A stretch of DNA of 26,694 nt from the NCBI GenBank assembly GCA_910576795.1, contig CAJTIX010000019.1:1-26694 (forward strand), in the 5' to 3' direction. Below the pieces are notes generated by a model. It was not told the DNA's origin and did not search any database. It was given only the letters and a program-made list of their open reading frames with translations. The number at the start of each line of letters is the position of its first letter. The first letter of the stretch is position 1. Source of the DNA: an uncultured Bacilli bacterium (GTDB lineage: Bacteria > Bacillota_I > Bacilli_A > RF39 > UBA660). Below, piece after piece: positions 7,763 through 15,128 of the stretch. The translations under genes and the position numbers were made by a program.

Positions 7763-8331
7763 CTTACTCCAACCCCATCTCCAACATCATAAATAGTTGT
7801 TTCATATTGCTCATTATTTTTTAGAAATTCAGTATATTGGTTTAGTTTACGAACCATTCCTCTTACATTGCGACTGAGTGTGTTTTCATCTGAATATACT
7901 AATCCATGGAAATGAAGATTATCAGAAATAATAACACCACTTTTCTTTAAATTCTTTTCAAACTTTTCAAAAAATTTAATATATTGACTCTTTGCAGCAT
8001 CAATGAAAATCATATCATACATATCTTCCAATTCTACATCTAAGGCATCTTCTAATATAACTTGAATACGATTTTCTAATTCAAATTTTTTAATGTTTTG
8101 AATTGCTTGTTGATAACGTTCCTTATCTCTTTCTATGGTTGTTACAGTAATATTGGAATCTACTAAACACATCCTTATAGCAGAGTATCCAATCGCTGTT
8201 CCAATTTCTAATATTCTTTGAATATTATGTTTTTTGATATAATCTAAAAGAAACAAAATTCCATCATGTTCCATAATTGGAATCTTATTTTGTTTCGCAT
8301 ATATTTCCATTTCTTCTATTTTATGATCCAT
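7744..8331 (-). CDS. trmR: tRNA 5-hydroxyuridine O-methyltransferase TrmR
   Basis: A 195-residue class I SAM-dependent O-methyltransferase. Motif I is RILEIGTAIGYSA (about 39-51), the acidic residue after beta-2 is in TTIERDKERY, and the metal-binding region is MIFIDAAKSQYIKF (about 107-120), followed by SDNLHFHGLV. B. subtilis YrrM was shown to be TrmR, which methylates ho5U34 to 5-methoxyuridine in tRNAs that read four-codon boxes. Presence next to trhP1/trhP2 gives the whole mo5U route in one locus. Its ATG overlaps the end of mltG by 11 bases and its end carries the operon terminator. Catechol-type methyltransferases share the fold, but the gene order favours TrmR. Confidence 0.88.
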   Translation of the reverse strand: MDHKIEEMEIYAKQNKIPIMEHDGILFLLDYIKKHNIQRILEIGTAIGYSAIRMCLVDSNITVTTIERDKERYQQAIQNIKKFELENRIQVILEDALDVELEDMYDMIFIDAAKSQYIKFFEKFEKNLKKSGVIISDNLHFHGLVYSDENTLSRNVRGMVRKLNQYTEFLKNNEQYETTIYDVGDGVGVSVRKNI

Positions 8332-9382
8332 ACCAATTTCCAGCTTCTCTCAACTTCTTAATGGTACTTTCATGTTCTTGTAATGTTTTTGAAAAATATA
8401 CTTTCATATTTTTGTCAGATGCAAAATAAAGATAATCAGTATCAGATGGATGTAAAACTGCTTGAATCGCATCCATTCCAGGATTGGATATTGGTCCTAC
8501 AGGAATTCCATCTACCACATATGTATTGTAATCATTTTTTTTGAGGTAGGAATCCCCAAATGGATGACGTCCCATAATTTTATGATCTCCATAATAAGCA
8601 GATGCACAACTTTGCAATTTCATTTTTTGATTCAAACGTGTTAAAAAGACACTCGCCATTTTTCCAAAATCATCGATATTGTTTCCCTCAGATTGAATCA
8701 TTGATGCAAGTGTTACAATTTCATGTAAAGAATATTTACTTTCCTCAATATCCACTCGAACTGTTTCCAATTTTTTACCCATTTGATCTAACATAGTGGT
8801 AAAAATTTCTTCCACTGTAACATCTTTGTTTAAAAATTGATAGGTATCTGGAAATAAATAACCTTCAATTGGGTAATAAGTACCTTCTTTGATATGCTCA
8901 TTTAAAAACCAATATTTTTTTATAAGTGAATCTATATAAACTTCATCACTGGCTTTTTCAAGCACTTCTTCTTCTTTGTTGTTTGTCTTTTGCGCAATCA
9001 ATTCCGCAATTTGCTTCATACTAAGTCCTTCTCTAAAAGTAATACTTATCACATCTGGATTATATGTAGAACCCTTTTGTAAAGTCTCAACAATTTTTTC
9101 AACACCCATATTTTCACTCAGTAAATATTTACCAGCTTCTAATCCTTTGATTTTGTATAATTTAATATATAATTTATAGAAAAATTCAGATTTAATGAGA
9201 TTTTGTTTTTTGAGTTCTGTTCCAATTGTAGAGAAAGTTTGTCCTGTTTGAACCTCAAATTCTATAAGTTCACTGTTGTTACTTACTTTTCCAATATTGA
9301 CTTTATAAATAGTACAGCCAATAATAATGAGTAAAGCACTTACAACAACTAAAATACCTGCGACTACACTAAACTTTTTCAT
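8321..9382 (-). CDS. mltG: Endolytic murein transglycosylase MltG (YceG-like)
   Basis: A 353-residue membrane-anchored protein with an N-terminal helix (about 5-24), a LysM-like region (about 40-90), and the YceG catalytic domain with IEGYLFPDTY (172-181), ASMIQSEGNN (226-235) and the conserved LQSCASAYY and GIPVGPISNPG blocks. MltG cleaves nascent glycan strands near the synthases. The usual ASxxEKE becomes ASMIQSE here: the second acidic residue (E232) is kept and the first is Gln. A TTG three codons earlier (9391) is an alternative start. No normal ribosome site precedes either: GGAGAGG is 29 bases upstream, with a hairpin between. Confidence 0.9.
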   Translation of the reverse strand: MKKFSVVAGILVVVSALLIIIGCTIYKVNIGKVSNNSELIEFEVQTGQTFSTIGTELKKQNLIKSEFFYKLYIKLYKIKGLEAGKYLLSENMGVEKIVETLQKGSTYNPDVISITFREGLSMKQIAELIAQKTNNKEEEVLEKASDEVYIDSLIKKYWFLNEHIKEGTYYPIEGYLFPDTYQFLNKDVTVEEIFTTMLDQMGKKLETVRVDIEESKYSLHEIVTLASMIQSEGNNIDDFGKMASVFLTRLNQKMKLQSCASAYYGDHKIMGRHPFGDSYLKKNDYNTYVVDGIPVGPISNPGMDAIQAVLHPSDTDYLYFASDKNMKVYFSKTLQEHESTIKKLREAGNWYGS

Positions 9383-9392
9383 ATAAGCCAAA

Positions 9393-9418
9393 ACGAGCGA
9401 TTATTGCTCGTCCTCTCC
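9393..9418 (-). promoter_or_regulatory. Shine-Dalgarno plus hairpin in front of mltG
   Basis: GGAGAGG (9418-9412) is followed at once by a perfect 6-bp hairpin, ACGAGC (9411-9406) with GCTCGT (9398-9393), then 10 bases to the ATG. The hairpin includes the stop of the DUF1292 gene and is followed by TTTT, so it could also be a weak terminator or processing site. Confidence 0.5.
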
Positions 9419-9697
9419 ATTCTTCATTCCTTGTGCAGATTCTTGTAATTCGTTTAAAATGGTTTCAATAATCGTCCATTCTTTTTCAGTTTCAATTGGT
9501 TCTAATTTTGTTTCATCTTTATCTGGTTCATAAATGGAAGCATATACTTTTGTATTTCCTTCTTCATCGGTAGTATTGTCTGTATATACCATATAATTTT
9601 TTCCTGTTTCATCTGATTCAAAAGTAAATAAAACTTCGCATTCTACTTCTTTTCCTGCATCATCAAATACTTTAAATGTCATTTTTTCTTCTTTCAT
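9401..9697 (-). CDS. DUF1292 family protein (YrzB-like)
   Basis: A 98-residue acidic, soluble protein of the DUF1292 family. The recognisable core is MTFKVFDDAGKEVECEVLFTFESDETGKNYMVYTDN, a beta-rich module, followed by an acidic tail (WTIIETILNELQES). Function is not known; the gene is almost always found with ireB and ruvX in Bacillota, as here and in B. subtilis (yrzB). Start ATG at 9695-9697 follows AAAGGATAGAATT and lies 4 bases after the ruvX stop. Its last codons provide the ribosome site and hairpin arm for mltG. Confidence 0.85.
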   Translation of the reverse strand: MKEEKMTFKVFDDAGKEVECEVLFTFESDETGKNYMVYTDNTTDEEGNTKVYASIYEPDKDETKLEPIETEKEWTIIETILNELQESAQGMKNGEDEQ

Positions 9698-9701
9698 AAT
9701 T

Positions 9702-10121
9702 CTATCCTTTCATTTTATCCAAATATGTTTGTAATATAATATTGGCTGCAACGGAATCTATTTTATTTTTTCTTTTCTTTCTAGAAAGGTCTGCTTCTAA
9801 TAGATAATGGGTTGCTTCTACAGTACTCAATCTTTCATCCTGAAGTACTACATCCATATTCAAATAGTCTTTTAATTTTTGTTGGAAAGAGATTGTTGTT
9901 TCTCCTCTATCTCCAACGGTGTTATTCATATTTTTGGGAAATCCAAGTACAATCAAGTCTATTTTTTGTTCCTCTACTATTTTTTGAATTTGTGGCAATA
10001 AAACTTCATAATCACTGTCTGGAAAACGAATAGTGGTATAGGAACTTGCGATGGTTTTGGTTGCATCACTGATAGAAATACCAAGTGTTCTAGTTCCCAA
10101 ATCGAGTCCCATTGCTCGCAC
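9702..10121 (-). CDS. ruvX: RuvX/YqgF family RNase H-like nuclease
   Basis: A 139-residue protein with the RuvX pattern: GLDLGTRTLGIS at the N-terminus with the first catalytic Asp, LIVLGFPKNMNNT in the middle, QDERLSTVEA with the second acidic residue, and KIDSVAANIILQTYLD at the end with the third. The family is tied to 16S rRNA 5'-end processing (YqgF) and has been proposed as a Holliday junction resolvase. The likely start is a GTG (10121-10119) that shares its first G with the TAG stop of ireB, with AAAGAGG about ten bases before; an in-frame ATG three codons later is the alternative. Confidence 0.93.
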   Translation of the reverse strand: MRAMGLDLGTRTLGISISDATKTIASSYTTIRFPDSDYEVLLPQIQKIVEEQKIDLIVLGFPKNMNNTVGDRGETTISFQQKLKDYLNMDVVLQDERLSTVEATHYLLEADLSRKKRKNKIDSVAANIILQTYLDKMKG

Positions 10122-10360
10122 TATTTGATAACCTCTTTTACCAATACCTCTAATAATTTACTGCGATCGAACTGCAAGAGCATACCTCTCGCACCTTCAT
10201 AACTGGTAATATAACCAGGATCTCCACTCATAAAATACCCTACAATTTGATTTATGGGATTATAACCTCTTTTACGTAAAATTTCCATGACATTTTTTAA
10301 AGTTTCTAATGCAAGTGCGTCATTGAATTCTACATAATCGTATATTTTGGTTTCTTCCAT
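10121..10360 (-). CDS. ireB: IreB family regulatory phosphoprotein
   Basis: A 79-residue protein of the IreB (formerly DUF965) family, full length, with the nearly invariant GYNPINQIVGYFMSGDPGYI segment (about 32-51) and the ARGMLLQFDRSKLLEVLV end. In Enterococcus faecalis IreB is a substrate of the Ser/Thr kinase IreK and negatively controls cephalosporin resistance; N-terminal threonines are phosphorylated there, and Thr4 could serve here. It is the first gene of the ireB-ruvX-DUF1292-mltG-trmR operon, with a strong ribosome site (AAGGTGGGG) and its own promoter. Confidence 0.95.
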   Translation of the reverse strand: MEETKIYDYVEFNDALALETLKNVMEILRKRGYNPINQIVGYFMSGDPGYITSYEGARGMLLQFDRSKLLEVLVKEVIK

Positions 10361-10388
10361 AATATCCCCACCTTATGAATACAATCTT

Positions 10389-10417
10389 ATTTTATCATTT
10401 ATCTTTTTTTTTTGCAA
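10389..10417 (-). promoter_or_regulatory. Promoter of the ireB operon
   Basis: TTGCAA (10417-10412), a 17-bp spacer that starts with an A-run, then TGATAAAAT, an extended -10 with TAAAAT at 10394-10389. Confidence 0.7.
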
Positions 10418-10454
10418 TTGTTTTATCATAAGAAAGTAACAACATCACTTTCTC

Positions 10455-10482
10455 ATGAAAAAAAGAACCGTTTGTTCTTTTT
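10455..10482 (-). terminator. Terminator of the rsmE-mtaB operon
   Basis: AAAAGAAC (10481-10474) pairs with GTTCTTTT (10468-10461), loop AAACG, followed by more T residues. It lies 10 bases after the last gene of the operon. Confidence 0.8.
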
Positions 10483-10491
10483 AAGGTTGTA

Positions 10492-11190
10492 TTATAAATG
10501 TTTTCTATCATTTTGATGTTCTTCTAATATTCCATCAAAGTATTGTTTTAATTCAGGATTTTGTTGATTTTTATTCAAATATTCCATAAATGTTGGAATG
10601 CCATTTTTTACTCCAACTCCAATCACACTTGCAACACCAATCGCAAGTGCTACTGTCATGCTTTTAGAAACCAATGTATTTCTTTTTTGTAAACTATATT
10701 TTTGATGACTTTTTACCATACGATTATGTAACTGTCCCTTTTCTCTAATAGTTTGTAATGTTTTTCTAAAATGTTTATACGCCTCTTGTTGTGCTATAAA
10801 ATCGTCACTAACTACACCATCTATTTTTGCATTTAACATATACTCATTGATTTTATCTGGAATTTTAACCATCAAAGCCTTAGTGACTACAGATTGCCCA
10901 TCTTTTTGAATATTACAATCTTTATTAAATTCAAAACAATAACATGTATCGTCATTTTGATTGATATCCATAGCTCCATTGATTACCTTTGGGCTATTTT
11001 CATTTATTTTAAAAAACTCAGATGGAATCAGCAATTTTTCTTCTAAATCTTGTACCGAAAATTTACGACCTGTTGCAATTGAAGGATGTGTATAAGGATT
11101 TATTGAATCAGACAATCGATCTACATACATCAATTCTTCTTGTAATGTGAGATCTTCCTTTAATGTATATACTCTTATTATTTCTTTCAT
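10492..11190 (-). CDS. Unknown protein with one C-terminal membrane segment
   Basis: A 232-residue protein I do not recognise. Residues 1-140 look soluble and mixed alpha/beta, 140-175 form a basic helix (KHFRKTLQTIREKGQLHNR onward), a small-residue hydrophobic stretch follows at about 178-195 (TVALAIGVASVIGVGV), and the last 35 residues are polar. The layout suits a tail-anchored or single-pass protein with a large cytosolic part. Start ATG at 11190 follows GAGGTGACTT. It begins 25 bases after the mtaB stop and ends in a strong terminator, so it is the last gene of the rsmE operon. Confidence 0.75.
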   Translation of the reverse strand: MKEIIRVYTLKEDLTLQEELMYVDRLSDSINPYTHPSIATGRKFSVQDLEEKLLIPSEFFKINENSPKVINGAMDINQNDDTCYCFEFNKDCNIQKDGQSVVTKALMVKIPDKINEYMLNAKIDGVVSDDFIAQQEAYKHFRKTLQTIREKGQLHNRMVKSHQKYSLQKRNTLVSKSMTVALAIGVASVIGVGVKNGIPTFMEYLNKNQQNPELKQYFDGILEEHQNDRKHL

Positions 11191-11215
11191 AAGTCACCTC
11201 ATTACTAACAATATA

Positions 11216-12514
11216 CTATAATTCTATTAAGCAGTCAATTGTTTCATGACTTATACAGTATGGATACTCCATACTTTCTATGATAACAGTTCTCTTCTTT
11301 TGTAAATCAAAATCATTTGTCTTTACTTTTACAAGCAAGTAATTTCCCGTATGACCAATAATTCCTTCTTCGTAAGTTGTTTCTGGTAATACTTCTACCT
11401 CTTTTCCCACAAATTTGCTCATATATTCCATTTCTAACGTTTTACTGATGGAAAGCAGCTTTCTAGCTCGTTCTTTTTTGATGGTATTGTCCAAATGATT
11501 TGGAAGATTACAGGCTGCTGTTCCATCTCGTTTGGAATACGGAAATACATGTAATTTTGCAAATTTTATCATCTGAATTGTCTGGATGGTTTCTTCTGCT
11601 TCCTCTTCGGTTTCTCCTGGAAATCCTGTAATTACATCAGTGGTAATAGAAATATTAGGTCTTATATCACGAATTTGATTGATTTTGTTTATAAAGTATT
11701 GTATATCATATTTTCGATTCATTCGTTTGAGTACAGTATTGGAGCCACTCTGTAGGGGAATATGTAAATGATCTACAAGAATTGGGCTTTTCGCGAACAC
11801 TTCTAATACACGATCATTTAACTCTGTAATTTCAATAGAAGAAATACGAATGCGTTCCAATCCCTCTATTTGAATCAAATCATTTAATAAATCTGCAAAA
11901 GTATAATGATTCCACTCACTTCCATAATGACCTGTATGAATGCCTGTTAATACAATTTCTTTATGTCCATTTGAAACCAGTTGTTCTACTTCATATAATA
12001 CATCTTTTGGATTTTTACTACGGACATTTCCTCTTGTATAAGGAATAATGCAATAGGTGCAAAAGTTATTACATCCGTCTTGAATTTTCACAAATGCTCT
12101 TGTTTTATTGAAGTTGTTTAATGTCATGGTTTCAAATGTCAAATGGTTCATATCTTTAACATCTTCTATTTTCGTTTGACAAGCTAAAAATTGTTCTACA
12201 TACTCAACAATTTTAGATTTGCCTTGGTTACCAAGTACAATATCAACACCTTCTATTTCAATATCCTTTTTATTTTGTACAAAACAACCACATACAACAA
12301 TAATAGCATTCGGATTTTGACGGATTGCATGATGAATGGTTTTCATGGATTTGCGGTCAGCTGTATTGGTGACAGTACATGTATTAATGATAGAAATATC
12401 GGCCAGTTCATCTGTTGATACCTCTATATAACCTTTGTTTTTGAATTGATCACTTATCACTTGTGATTCGTAGGTATTTACTTTACATCCCAACGTATAA
12501 ATATTAAATTTCAT
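11216..12514 (-). CDS. mtaB: tRNA (N6-threonylcarbamoyladenosine-37) methylthiotransferase MtaB
   Basis: A 432-residue radical-SAM methylthiotransferase. The N-terminal UPF0004 domain supplies three cluster cysteines, C10 in YTLGCKVNTYESQ, C46 in INTCTVTN and C77 in VVCGCFVQ. The radical-SAM core has C148-x3-C152-x2-C155 (CNNFCTYC) followed by IIPYTRG. ITGFPGETEEE and FPYSKRDGTAA are present, and a TRAM domain closes the protein (about 370-432). It would convert t6A37 to ms2t6A37 in tRNAs reading ANN codons. CKVNTYES rather than the MiaB-type start marks it as MtaB (YqeV). It lies downstream of rsmE as in B. subtilis, behind a hairpin next to its own ribosome site (TAGGAGG). Confidence 0.95.
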   Translation of the reverse strand: MKFNIYTLGCKVNTYESQVISDQFKNKGYIEVSTDELADISIINTCTVTNTADRKSMKTIHHAIRQNPNAIIVVCGCFVQNKKDIEIEGVDIVLGNQGKSKIVEYVEQFLACQTKIEDVKDMNHLTFETMTLNNFNKTRAFVKIQDGCNNFCTYCIIPYTRGNVRSKNPKDVLYEVEQLVSNGHKEIVLTGIHTGHYGSEWNHYTFADLLNDLIQIEGLERIRISSIEITELNDRVLEVFAKSPILVDHLHIPLQSGSNTVLKRMNRKYDIQYFINKINQIRDIRPNISITTDVITGFPGETEEEAEETIQTIQMIKFAKLHVFPYSKRDGTAACNLPNHLDNTIKKERARKLLSISKTLEMEYMSKFVGKEVEVLPETTYEEGIIGHTGNYLLVKVKTNDFDLQKKRTVIIESMEYPYCISHETIDCLIEL

Positions 12515-12524
12515 AAAACCTCCT

Positions 12525-12547
12525 AAAAAATAGGCATTTTGCCTATT
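12525..12547 (-). terminator. Intra-operon terminator or attenuator just before mtaB
   Basis: A perfect 7-bp stem, AATAGGC (12547-12541) with GCCTATT (12535-12529), loop AAAAT, followed by TTTT and then directly by the mtaB ribosome site. The stop codon of the upstream gene is in the 5' arm. It would lower transcription or expose the mtaB site depending on folding. Confidence 0.65.
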
Positions 12548-13424
12548 CTAGATTTTTTCTAAATTCTTTTAAAGCTTGTAAAAATTCTTCATTGGCTTTG
12601 ATTTCTGGACTAATGGGTGGCATATCTAACGTCTGTTCTAAACTATCAATTTTCATATGTGTATGAAATCCAAAATCCTCTAAATAGTCATTCATTTGAT
12701 GTTCTTCTAACTTTTTATCGAATGCTTCTATCACATCTTCAACCGTGTCCTTTTTTGGAATATCATTAAAATCTAAATCTTTTTCCTTAGAATGAAAAGA
12801 TGGTACTTTAGGATATTCAAAATGTTCTTCCATTTTTCCATAAATTGGAGAAATAAAGTCTGTGTTTTTAAACTTTTTGACTGCCTCTGTTTCCTTTGGT
12901 TTATTTTCAGTAAGCTCTATTTTTTCATTCATTAAATTTTGAGTGGCTGGTGTTGATTCTTCTTGCACAGTTGTTTCTATAACAGGTTCTTCTACTTCTA
13001 TTTTGTTGACTGCATTATCTTTGTGAATGGTTTTTACCAATTCTTGATAACTAATGATTGATTTTTCTTCTTGTTCTTTTTCAAAAGTTTCTACAACATC
13101 TTCTGATTTGGCTTCTAAATCTTGTTGCATCTTCTCTAGCATTTCTTCTATTTCTGATTTTTTTTCAATAAAATCTACTTGTGGTTCTTCCTCTTTTGTC
13201 TCTATTATTTGGGTTGGAACTTCTTTCAATTCCACTTTCTTTTCTTCTACTTTTTCAAAAGATTGATTTTCTTTTTCTGCAACAGAGGCCATAATATCGT
13301 CAATTTCCTCTTTGTCTTTTTTGCGATCTTTTAAAATAATATATAAAACATTTCCTAACAATAAAAGAATAACAAAAGCAGCAATTCCTAGCATAATTTG
13401 ATTATTTATATCAATATCTATCAT
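12543..13424 (-). CDS. Acidic single-pass membrane protein of unknown function
   Basis: A 293-residue protein not recognised as a named family. A membrane helix at about 10-31 follows a short acidic N-terminus, so the bulk is predicted to be cytosolic (KDRKKDKEE after the helix). The middle (about 35-185) is rich in Glu and Lys, with long coiled-coil or disordered segments. A more ordered part contains FKNTDFISPIYGKMEEHF (about 187-204), and the protein ends in EEFLQALKEFRKNLE. Start at the ATG of 13422-13424, since GGAG stands 8 bases ahead; a GTG three codons earlier is less likely. It sits 5 bases after rsmE. The layout recalls cell-division scaffold proteins, but this is only an impression. 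Confidence 0.75.
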   Translation of the reverse strand: MIDIDINNQIMLGIAAFVILLLLGNVLYIILKDRKKDKEEIDDIMASVAEKENQSFEKVEEKKVELKEVPTQIIETKEEEPQVDFIEKKSEIEEMLEKMQQDLEAKSEDVVETFEKEQEEKSIISYQELVKTIHKDNAVNKIEVEEPVIETTVQEESTPATQNLMNEKIELTENKPKETEAVKKFKNTDFISPIYGKMEEHFEYPKVPSFHSKEKDLDFNDIPKKDTVEDVIEAFDKKLEEHQMNDYLEDFGFHTHMKIDSLEQTLDMPPISPEIKANEEFLQALKEFRKNLE

Positions 13425-13429
13425 ACACT

Positions 13430-14143
13430 TCACTCCATATAATAAAAATTAATTACACTTAATATATATATTGGTACCGTTTCTACACGCATAATACGAT
13501 TGCCGAGTGTAATGGAAATAAATCCTAACTGGTTCCACATTTGTTCTTCTCTTGCAGAAAATCCACCTTCTGGACCAATCACTACATTTATTTTATCACA
13601 AGTTATATTAGAATTCAAAACAAAGCGTATGTTTTTTTCAGTCTCACTGGTACTACAAATCAAATTAAGTCCCTCTAATGGTTTCATATCTTTGGGGTTT
13701 TGAATCGGAAAGATCGCAGGAATATCGGTTCGATATGATTGCTCACTTGCCTCTTTACAAATGCGTCTCCAACGTTCTAATTTTTGATCCTCTTTTTCCA
13801 CTTTTCTCTTGATAATACTACGTTCTGTTTCGATTGGAATGATTGTATCTACTCCTAATTCAGTTGCTTTTTGGAGTATCAAATCCATTTTTTGTTCTTT
13901 CAAAAGAGGAATCAATAATGTAACTTTCGGCATTTTATTTTCTTTCGCTTTTAGTTCTTTTTCCATTCGAATTTTGATATTTGTATTTACATTTTCTAGA
14001 CAGCATAAATACACTTTCGCGTCATATACAACTTGAATTTTGTCATGTTCATTCATTCGCATTACTGTTTTGATATGATATAGATCCTCGTCATTCAGTA
14101 TAAAAGTAGTGTCTATTTTTTGTTTGGCAAAATACCTTTGCAT
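13430..14143 (-). CDS. rsmE: 16S rRNA (uracil-1498-N3)-methyltransferase RsmE
   Basis: A 237-residue SPOUT-class methyltransferase of normal length. The N-terminal PUA-like domain begins MQRYFAKQ. The catalytic knot contains KMDLILQKATELGVDTIIPIETERS (about 85-109), the signature GPEGGF at 190-195, and LGNRIMRVETV near the end, where most relatives have LGxRILRxETA. It methylates U1498 of 16S rRNA in the 30S subunit. Start ATG at 14143 follows TTGGAGGGTTCTT. It leads an operon with the acidic membrane protein, mtaB and the gene at 10492; in B. subtilis rsmE (yqeU) also precedes mtaB (yqeV). Confidence 0.95.
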   Translation of the reverse strand: MQRYFAKQKIDTTFILNDEDLYHIKTVMRMNEHDKIQVVYDAKVYLCCLENVNTNIKIRMEKELKAKENKMPKVTLLIPLLKEQKMDLILQKATELGVDTIIPIETERSIIKRKVEKEDQKLERWRRICKEASEQSYRTDIPAIFPIQNPKDMKPLEGLNLICSTSETEKNIRFVLNSNITCDKINVVIGPEGGFSAREEQMWNQLGFISITLGNRIMRVETVPIYILSVINFYYME

Positions 14144-14164
14144 AAGAACCCTCCAATGGAACTT

Positions 14165-14173
14165 ATTATAACA
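14165..14173 (-). promoter_or_regulatory. Extended -10 promoter of the rsmE operon
   Basis: TGTTATAAT at 14173-14165, a perfect extended -10 with no clear -35. It follows the miaA terminator closely. Confidence 0.6.
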
Positions 14174-14181
14174 TTTCTTCT

Positions 14182-14211
14182 TTCAAAAGAAAATAGGTAT
14201 TTTCTACCTAT
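14182..14211 (-). terminator. Terminator of miaA
   Basis: ATAGGTA (14211-14205) pairs with TACCTAT (14199-14193), loop GAAAA, followed by TTTCTTTT. Confidence 0.75.
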
Positions 14212-14238
14212 ATTCTATGCTTTTATAAAACTATATAT

Positions 14239-15126
14239 TTATTTCATTTGTTCAATTCGTTCACAAGCAAGTTGAATGGTAGCATCAAAGTTTGTTAAAT
14301 CAACAGTTAACCAATCTACTGGCATTTGGTTCCGAAACCAAGTATATTGTCTTTTTGCATAATTGCGACTATGTTGTTTGATTTTATCTAAACAATTCTC
14401 GAGTGTATCTAAGCCATCAAAGTAATCAAATAATTCTTTATATCCAATAGGTGTGGTGATTGCTTTGGTACGATAAGGTAATGAATAGATGTTCCTTGCT
14501 TCTTCTAATAATCCATTTTGAACCATAATATCTACTCTTTGATTGATTCTTTCATACAACGTTTTTCTTTCTATCGTAAGACCTAGTACAATGGTTGGAT
14601 ATAGAAGTTTTGTGGCCTTTTCTTTTTCTTCTAAAATGTTTCCGGTTGTTTCATAATAAGAAAGAGAACGTTCAATACGCTTACGATTGTTTGGATGAAT
14701 CGTGGTACTCGGATGGATTTTTTTGAATCGTTCATATAAAATAGAAGTTTCATCTGGGTAAGGCTCTTTTTTGATTGTTTCTTCTTCTAATTCATAATCG
14801 TACAAAGCTGCTTTGATATATAGTCCTGTACCACCAACTAAAATTGGTGTTTTCTTTTTTGCAAAAATTTCTTTTATTTTGGCTCTACAATCTCTTTGGT
14901 AATCATATAGTGTATATAATTCATCTAACTCTTTGATATCCAATAAATGATGTGGAATATTTTCTTTTTCATCTTCTGTCACTTTTGCGGTTGCGATATC
15001 AAGCCCTTTATAGATTTGTGTGCTATCAGCATTGATAATTTCTCCATTATAAATTTTAGCAAGTTCAATACTTAATTTTGTTTTTCCAACACCAGTTGGA
15101 CCAACAATACATATAATTTTATTCAT
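14239..15126 (-). CDS. miaA: tRNA dimethylallyltransferase MiaA
   Basis: A 295-residue protein with all main MiaA blocks: P-loop GPTGVGKT (9-16), INADSTQIYKGLDIATAK with the catalytic Asp of the DSxQ motif (about 34-50), ILVGGTGLYIKA near 95-106, NRKRIERSLSYYETTG, and the final QHSRNYAKRQYTWFR. It prenylates A37 of tRNAs reading UNN codons. The ATG at 15124-15126 is preferred to a GTG two codons upstream because AAGGA is correctly spaced for it. The stop of the preceding HExxH protein gene lies in this leader, so the two are coupled. Confidence 0.95.
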   Translation of the reverse strand: MNKIICIVGPTGVGKTKLSIELAKIYNGEIINADSTQIYKGLDIATAKVTEDEKENIPHHLLDIKELDELYTLYDYQRDCRAKIKEIFAKKKTPILVGGTGLYIKAALYDYELEEETIKKEPYPDETSILYERFKKIHPSTTIHPNNRKRIERSLSYYETTGNILEEKEKATKLLYPTIVLGLTIERKTLYERINQRVDIMVQNGLLEEARNIYSLPYRTKAITTPIGYKELFDYFDGLDTLENCLDKIKQHSRNYAKRQYTWFRNQMPVDWLTVDLTNFDATIQLACERIEQMK

Positions 15127-15128
15127 AG

